A stretch of DNA of 64,000 bases from Apostichopus japonicus (Eukaryota > Echinodermata > Holothuroidea > Aspidochirotida > Stichopodidae), in the NCBI RefSeq assembly GCF_037975245.1, contig NC_092576.1:30792611-30856610 (forward strand), in the 5' to 3' direction. Under the pieces are notes generated by a model. It saw only the letters and a list, made by a program, of their open reading frames with translations, was not told the origin of the DNA and did no database searches. The translations under genes were made by a program, and so were the position numbers. Within the stretch, counting starts at the first letter, position 1. Each line of letters opens with the position of its first letter. Of this stretch, positions 57,109 through 64,000 are shown piece by piece.

Positions 57109-58629
57109 ACGTCTGCACTCCACGAAAGCCAACTTCAATTAAATTGCAGAATTACATACTACTGTAAGTACTACAGAAAATAAATGAAGTCTGTGATATG
57201 GTTAACTTAGTATAACTCAGAAAATGAGCATTTTCGCAAGATTTTGCAGTTGAGTAAGAGTAAAGAGGGTTGAAACCAAAAAATAATCAATTGTCTTTGC
57301 ACCATAATTAACATTCATTATATAATAAAGTTTTTCTCCAAATAAAAGTGTGGCGTCAAATACTTTTAAAAAAGCCAAGGCAGGCTAGGTGTTTGAAGCA
57401 GACGCAGCAAACGTAATGTGACTGGCCCAGGGGATGGTTCACAGACACTTTCCATAGCAGAGGTTTGGAACGTGGGAGGTTTTGAACCATGGGTTTGTAC
57501 GTACTGTACAATACAATAATTTGTTGGCCTAAACCAACCTAGATCCACCAAAATGACACTACTCAGGCCTCACTATCTCAACTTCAGGCCTCACAGATCT
57601 CAATTTTTCAGCAACAATTTAAGTATCAATTATGAGAATGATCTTTCTCACATTTTTGACTTTCATGGATCAAGCAGCAAAAGACAAACACACCACAACA
57701 TCAATCCATACTTATCTACATTCATGAACTAACCAAAAAGCAGGCCCTAATCCTTCCATTCTTAATTCATTTTAAGCCTTCTATCCTAAGACACATTTCA
57801 TTAAAATTAGAGTTTTTAGGAAAGTTTAATGAAACATATTGTTGATGAACTTCATACTTTTTATCATTAGGAAAATTTAAAAGATTTGTATTAATCCAAC
57901 ATAAGTATCTAAAAAGTTCCCAACAATTAGGCATATTTTACAACAGTATTACCTTCAACTCTTTTGATGGCCTTGCGCAACCTTTTCCTGGTGACATAAA
58001 CACCCTTGCTCTCCAGAGCACCTTTCAACATCACTTCACCATCCATTGGGTTTGTCTACAGGTACATAAGCCATAACACATTCATCTAGAAATGCATCTG
58101 TAATTTGTTGAAATGCAAAGATCATGTTAGTTTTGTTGAAGTAATAGACTGGCAACACAAGGAAAGTTTCTTATGCTAATGCCGTATTTCCTGTAGAACC
58201 AATGCTTTTAATATATGCATGTAGTAGATACTGTGAGGTTTGTGTATAACCAGGGAGTTGCCATTTAGCCTGAGAGCTCACTAGTGTAACAAAACGTAGT
58301 ACACAGTAACAGGTACACAGTAACAGGTACTACTGTAAACTTACCAAACAGTTTGCATGACAAACTGTGGAAAATCGGGTATTGTGTCAGCAATGTATGG
58401 TACAGATGGTCACTCTAGTTAGCTGACGATTTATGTTATTTCCACATAGGTATTATTAACGACAAAACAGATCACTGAAAAAGTCTTCCATTATTTTCTT
58501 TACAAATCTGAATAGACTGCTCTTTCTGTCAGTATTCAAAGATGATCAGCATGATATCTGACTTGCCTGGGAGTGTAATCATCCCCCCCCCCCCAAATCA
58601 ACAAAAGATGTTATCATTCCCCTTCTAGC
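57109..58629. other. Gene-free stretch
   Basis: No coding signature. A small direct repeat (ACACAGTAACAGGTAC twice near 58300-58330) and a C-run near 58585 are present. Confidence 0.4.
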
Positions 58630-60400
58630 AAAGGTTAATTCGCCTATTCTGATGACTGTCTGCGAACTTATCGACGAATTTATCTGACATTGTGTTCCGC
58701 AGGTTTTGGTGAGCTTCAATGTTGAGAAGCTGCGCTCGCATCCAGCACTCGATACCGGAATCGCAATGGCAATTTTACAAAGGCGGAACAGCTCGATGTC
58801 ATCGACAGAAGGTTGGTTGATGGCGTCTCTCCCGTGTTAGCGAACTTGCGCTGGAGGAGTCTCTGTGCTTGTGGAACCTCGTGTTTGAGGTCTTCCATGC
58901 TCGCATCGAAAACTTTGCCAAACTGTTCGACGCTTTCCATTGAGAAGAAATCCTTACTCTCTTGATTCAGTGATTGGATCTCTCTCATGATCTGGCATTT
59001 TTTTTTTTTTTTTTTTGGAGAAGGGCTTGTTCATTTCCGCGGTGATGGTATCGACGATCGGATAGAACACGTGTATCTTGATGCTCTTCTTCGTAGTTGA
59101 CGTATCCTCCTCTGCCATTAACCGATCTGTTGCCGTGCTGGCAATCGCCTTTGCCGTCTTGGTCGCTGCTCGGTGTCGATAGGAATTTCGCAAGGCCTGA
59201 CGCTGCTGCCCAATACGCATCAAATGCGTCGTCTTCGGACCTCATCTCCCTTATGCCACTTTTGAAGTTACCCACGATGTCTGTTGCTTTTCATAGGTCT
59301 AGACTCGGGTTCTGGAGCATATCGGAGAGCATTTGGATTCTTGCAGTATAGTGCAAAACAAATAGTCAGCATAACAGTGAAGACGAAATTGAGCTGGCCC
59401 AGCAAACCTCGCGCATCGTTTCCTCTTTCTGCCTAATTCTGTAGTGAAATTTCGTCTAGCGTCTTCAATATTGCCGGCAGACGATCTTTAACGTTGCGGC
59501 ATGAAATGTACCGACAGGCACATCGTGTTTTACTAAATGCAGGAAGCTCACGTGGTGTCTCGTTTGGAAAAATATCGCTCTGAATTCCCTTATACTTGGA
59601 ATGGACGTACGATCGTGAGAGGAACACGTAAAGTTTCTCTAAAGAGAGTTGCTCGGTCTTTGAAACATCCTTTTGTCTCATCTACCATGATGGAGAGCTC
59701 CCCTGCCTCTTTCTCCTCTTCTACAACTTCCATCCTCACCGGCTCTGCGAACATCCCAGAATCTCATTTTGTAGCTGTGGGGAGGTGTATTTTGCATTCT
59801 GGGGTAACGAGGCAATTTTGGTAGCCAGCAATTCATTGCGTGTACTCAGTAGTTGCAAAGCTTCGAGGAAATTCCCCCGGTTTGTAGAGCTTTCTGAGTC
59901 TGTTCCTTCCCGGTGACCTCTCTGTGCTATGTTCTGTTTGGCAGTGAACGAGAGAACATCCGCGCAAGTATCTTTATGTACTTGCGGTGTTTATCTACTT
60001 CTTTTCGGTATGCTTCACTCATCATTTGCCGAACCGAGGAATGCTTTATCTGTTTGTAATCCGTGCAAGCTAACCAAGCCTCCTTATGGCATGCAAAACT
60101 TGCGTCACCCGCAAGACCCTTCTTCTTTTCCCTCGCCTTCTTCGTGTTTTGAAACCAACAGATGTGTCAGCTGCGTCCACGGATGTACCAGGAAGCGCAA
60201 AGTGCCGGCAAACGAAGCAATACACACTGTCAGTGGAAATTGAGTATTCCAACCACGGATAGTCGTCGAACCAAATGTTGATGAACGACTTGCCTTTGTC
60301 GTTTTTAGGATATTCATTGTGTTTAGGTTCAATCTCATGGGTAACGAGATATGTCTGTGAAAAGACAGAAGGAAGTTAATATGACACTTCGTCAATCAAC
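58630..60400 (-). pseudogene. Second ZMYM1-like hAT transposase, heavily decayed
   Basis: From right to left: WLEYSISTDSVYCFVCRHF (about 60190-60255), a TTF-type zinc finger segment; RELPAFSKTRCACRYISCRN with KDRLPAILKTLDEISL (59433-59580); EDLKHEVPQAQRLLQ (58850-58900). The hAT C-terminal dimerisation motif is at about 58700-58790 (IAIPVSSAGCERSFSTLKL), followed in another frame by LRNTMSDKFVDKFADSHQNR. The pieces lie in several frames and much of the catalytic middle is missing or unreadable. It is distinct from the 13.4-15.7 kb transposase. No terminal repeats or duplication were identified. Confidence 0.7.
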
Positions 60401-61148
60401 ACAGCCTTACATATGGTTTCAAGAAATGTGCTCGACTGCTGAATAGAAAACCTCAAAGGTTCAATAACTCTTTAATTTCGTTTTGCAATGTCTGAAAGTG
60501 AAATAAACGATGACAACAGTGCCAAATTGCGCAGTAGCTCACCTGTATTTGCAGCAGTTCAGTGTGAAATATTTGTGTTGAATTGCAATTTGCAAAATTA
60601 TTAATATTACCACTAGATGAACACCACTGATGTACAATTGGTGAAATCCTGTGGAGTACAAGCCGCTTAAGCATTTGAACAAATGACCAAACTTGTCTCC
60701 TAGATGACCTATGACCTCAAATTCCCTACCACCCGTATGAAGCATTGGTACCCGATAATAATGACCAACTTTCATGATCATCGGATTCAAACTCTAGGAG
60801 GAGAACCATTTGGCCCAAATTGACCACTACATGACTTTGGACCTTTAATTCGTTAACACCCTAGATGACCCTTCACTTGGTCTGAATCCACTTTTCTATG
60901 GGTGATGGTCTTATATGAATTAAATAGGCAATATAATTCAAGATCTTAAATGTACATGAAGCCCCAAGACATATTTGGGGTCTTGTCAACAAACTTTAAT
61001 AAATTTCAATCCACTTTTTTTTTAATGTTCTATATTGGGCTATGCATATGGGACACAAGAACTCTCGCATGGGTTTTTCTTCATTCCGACACAAAGGAAA
61101 TGACACCATCTTCCACATACATCACATGCTACCCAGATTGCAGGTATT
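60401..61148. other. Gene-free stretch
   Basis: Phrases such as GATGACCTATGACCTCAAA and CAACTTTCATGATCATCGG (60690-60790) look like a dispersed repeat. No gene. Confidence 0.35.
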
Positions 61149-61890
61149 TCAGGTTGAAGACATCCAGGCATGCAGGTGACACTGTTTCCTCTGCCCTGGT
61201 GGTTTCACTGCATTCTTCTTAAGTGTGGTGAAGACATACTTCCTAATCAGCAGTGCATGCTCATGTGTAAGGCTTTCTAAAGGGATGTCTCGAGTGAAAG
61301 CTAAAGCATTCTGCAAGAAAATCATTGAAATATGGCACAATGGTAATATACCATATTTTAATTTTTCTTTATCTCTTCAAATTAAAGTCAACTGAATAAT
61401 TCTATCACAATAAGTTATACCTTAATTCTTTACGGTATACTGTATTGGCTAAAATTATGCCAGATTTCAAATATCGTCAAAATTCTTAAACTGCTATATT
61501 ACCACGCAAATATATTTCTTCACTGGGACATTCAGTCATCTTTTTCTGTGTGTTCATGCTTAAGGTCTGAGAGTTTGTAAATTGGAAGAACCTATATTGG
61601 ATATGTTCACCATTAATACAAAAGGTCCACATGAGTTCCCATCTTTCTGTTGGGCTGACATGAAATGTCGCTTTTCCATTTTCCATCAAGCTCTCCAACT
61701 AGCCTGGAGTGATTATGCATGAATTTCCTGAAGGTTGTAATTGCAGATATTTAATATTTTTTAGTCTCAAATATGCTGCCTTTCTTAAGAATAGTCTGTA
61801 CAAGGAAACCCCTGTATATGAGGGAGCAGCAGAATCAAGTAAAGGTAAAATGATATTTTCTAACTGAAAAGATTGATTGTATGTAATCAC
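61149..61890 (-). pseudogene. Unrecognised coding-like segments
   Basis: From 61890 leftward, SYTGVSLYRLFLRKAAYLRL and LKNIKYLQLQPSGNS are followed by an in-frame TAG (about 61700) and then FHVSPTERWELMWTFCIN to a stop at 61486. A further frame at 61149-61340 reads LESLTHEHALLIRKYVFTTL. Composition is protein-like but I recognise no domain. Could be a decayed gene or chance. Confidence 0.25.
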
Positions 61891-62598
61891 AAAAAGGTTC
61901 TCAATGTTAGCATGCTGTACATATACTTGGACTAATAAATTTACAGTGGGGGGATCTTAAAGAGCCATAGATGATGATTTTGTTTTTAAGAATTAAGAAC
62001 AGTGGGTGGCAAGATGTACCTACATATGGTTTATGGGACACATAAACATAATAGATATAGTGCACAATGTAGCATAATTATGTATGCCTATAAGGTCCAT
62101 CTAAAAAAGTAATATAATTTATCAAACTATTAAGCCAATTTAATACTTGAAGGTGACTTAAATACCAAATCATTTTGGCTATATGTGATTGCTTAAATGT
62201 CAGTACAATTGTAGAAACATGTTATTGCCGTCCATGCAGCTACCATAATCATTGATTGATTCAACAATCATGAGAGGCCTTTACTTAAATTACAAACATT
62301 TTCTCAGTTCATTTTAGAAAAATCAATTTTTCATGACTGGAAGATAAGCTAGGGCACAATTTTACAGCTGGGACAATATAGTTAAATAGAAAACTTATGT
62401 TTACGGTACTGTTGTTGGTTTTATAATATTTCATTGTTTTCTCACCAGTATGCATATGATGTCAATGTTACTCGACTATGTCACTCCAGTAATTGTTGCA
62501 ACTCATCTTTGGAATTCACAAAACCACTCACAAAATCATCGCCCATAGTCGTCATTTGAAAAAATGGAGGTAGACATTCTTTGGGATGGGCATCTAAA

Positions 62599-62654
62599 TT
62601 GTATGAAAGATAATGTTAAATTATGTTATGAATTTAACATTATCTTTCATACAA
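62599..62654. repeat. Perfect hairpin, 24-bp arms, 8-base loop
   Basis: The arm at 62599-62622 starts TTGTATGAAAGATAATG. The arm at 62631-62654 is its exact reverse complement. The loop is ATGTTATG. It could be a cruciform, a palindromic duplication, or a small-RNA hairpin; no flanking mature-RNA evidence is visible. Confidence 0.9.
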
Positions 62655-63382
62655 AAAAATGAAAATCTTCAAACCTTGTAGCCTGTGGGATAGCTTGGGT
62701 GCAGAATTTATCCTTGGTACTTTATATTGTAACGCTAACTCAGTCTAAGATTCTGGGGCGTCCAAATATTCCCTGCTGAGGACTGGTGGTGGTATGGAAA
62801 CAAATGCGGCTTGGATGGTTGTATGTTAGTAAACGACGAGCCTTAAATCTCGCTATTACATGCAAAAGATATAACACATAGATAAACGAGTAAAGAACAA
62901 GTGCTGTGTAGATTCCGCGATCTATTACTTTAACCAGCCACGGTACAAACAATACAATGGCACGAAGCCCTCAAAAATAGGTAGAAAAACATGCACTTAA
63001 CGATAATGGTCACAAACGAGGTCTCAATACCGAAGTAGAGTCCTATAACGATACGTACAAAAGTGTATAAAAGACGAATACAAGACAGATACAAGTACGA
63101 CCACAATGGTCGGAGCCAGGGCTACTACCGAACCGAACGATTCAGATCGGGAGCGAAGACTGGTCACAAGTCTTGAGGTCTGCTTCAGCTGAGCTGGTGA
63201 GCAAACATCACGTGACCTGTAATTATTACGTAATGTAGCCTACGACAAATAGAGGGCGACATATATGATGACCAACGGCATCACAATATAATGCCAGTTA
63301 AGATGTGGATGTGTAAAGATTGGTGGAGGAGACTATGTGCAACCCTCTCAACATGTTCGGTTCCACCTTTATACATGTCCTT

Positions 63383-63448
63383 GATATCCCTGATCTGCAT
63401 ATTTTGTTCCCCTGCGATATCCCTGATCTGCATATTTTGTTTCAAATA
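63383..63448. repeat. 33-bp tandem duplication
   Basis: GATATCCCTGATCTGCATAT continues TTTGTT and repeats at 63383 and 63416; the copies differ only at the end. Confidence 0.85.
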
Positions 63449-63523
63449 TTGGGGGACATTTGCTTGGGTGCAAGCGCTTAGCAACTTTCATTCCCAAAAT
63501 TGTTCGCACGCTTCGTGATATTT

Positions 63524-63575
63524 TGTATATATATATATATATATATGTTTATATATGTATAGAAATATATATATA
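63524..63575. repeat. AT microsatellite
   Basis: About ten uninterrupted AT units, then imperfect TATATATG and ATATATATA stretches. Confidence 0.95.
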
Positions 63576-64000
63576 ACCCTAAAGTGTACAGTACCAGGAC
63601 ACCGTCCAAAAACTTTCCATTGGACTTTCCATTTAATGCCACATATAAGTCTTAATGCAAATGCGTCGTTAAGGATAAATTTACCGCAGACTGGAGGGAT
63701 TGATAGCAGTGCATGGAACTTGGATCGCATCTTTTATGCAATTCATAGACAGATATATCAGAAAAGCGATAGTAACTGTGTCTTCTTTACGTACTTCAAG
63801 CAATTTTTAGTACGATAGAGAGACACTTGCATATGTCCCCCTATTCACAGTTAAGAGTACAGTACATATGTTCACATAATGTGTGCATTTATACAACTCT
63901 CCGATCGGTATACGGTTTAAGTGTGTGTGTCATTCATTCATTGCATGTTATAGGAAAGAATCTTATATAAAAAAGTTGACTGCATTACCGGCAATTTTAA

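Larger units (their letters stand above)
61891..64000. other. Gene-free stretch to the window end
   Basis: Contains the hairpin at 62.6 kb, a 33-bp duplication at 63.38 kb and an AT microsatellite at 63.53 kb. No coding signature. Confidence 0.45.

Noticed and set aside
1-64000. tRNA or rRNA genes
   Set aside because: I looked for B-box-like GGTTCGAATCC patterns and rRNA-like blocks by eye and found none; a covariance-model scan would settle it.

Overview
This is animal nuclear DNA: AT-rich, spliced (clear GT..AG sites), and dominated by transposable elements and decayed multi-copy genes. No bacterial operon, rRNA, tRNA or CRISPR array was seen. The mix points to a marine invertebrate metazoan: Tx1-like non-LTR retrotransposons, ZMYM1-like hAT transposons, an ISL2EU/Harbinger-type transposase, SAP-SWIM-YqaJ genes, a DUF6589/CXC-like gene and a TTAGGG-like tract. 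I cannot name the species. No undamaged host gene is evident; almost every coding stretch carries frameshifts, stops or insertions.

Layout. 0-1.8 kb: broken LINE on the minus strand. 6-8.2 kb: decayed ubiquitin-specific protease and an unknown Cys-bearing region, both minus. 8.3-9.6 kb: MITE-like and tandem repeats. 9.9-10.3 kb: ISL2EU-type transposase exon. 11.2-18.5 kb: one minus-strand SAP + SWIM + YqaJ-nuclease gene whose last exon is split by a 4.66-kb hAT transposon. That transposon has matching termini and a perfect 8-bp target duplication, and itself carries a 230-bp MULE-like MITE with a telomere-like core. 18.8-20.2 kb: decayed transposase-like gene. 21.8-22.4 kb: MITE ends. 24.5-26.2 kb: unrecognised two- or three-exon gene with a premature stop. 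27.4-31.3 kb: tandem repeats and an L2-like LINE fragment.

32.3-46.2 kb is the richest part. A minus-strand gene of a large uncharacterised invertebrate family (Cys clusters, GDAKTY...GEWH segment, HEEGDSR acidic segment, GCD motif, CXC domain) is interrupted by a full-length Tx1-like LINE with a perfect 15-bp target duplication. That LINE is interrupted in ORF2 by a 3.8-kb inverted-repeat element with a 3-bp duplication, whose interior is a higher-order satellite full of AGGTCA half-sites. Removing one duplication copy restores the LINE frame exactly across the inner element. The outer insertion gives a clear order of events.

47.4-57.1 kb: an internally deleted copy of the first LINE, a tail and short fragment of a second LINE subfamily, then a nearly full-length but frameshifted second-subfamily copy. 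58.6-60.4 kb: second ZMYM1-like hAT pseudogene. 61-62 kb: weak hypothetical coding. The rest is gene-free with simple repeats and one perfect 24-bp-arm hairpin. Short copies of the LINE 3' tail, some with 10-11 bp target duplications, are scattered through the window.
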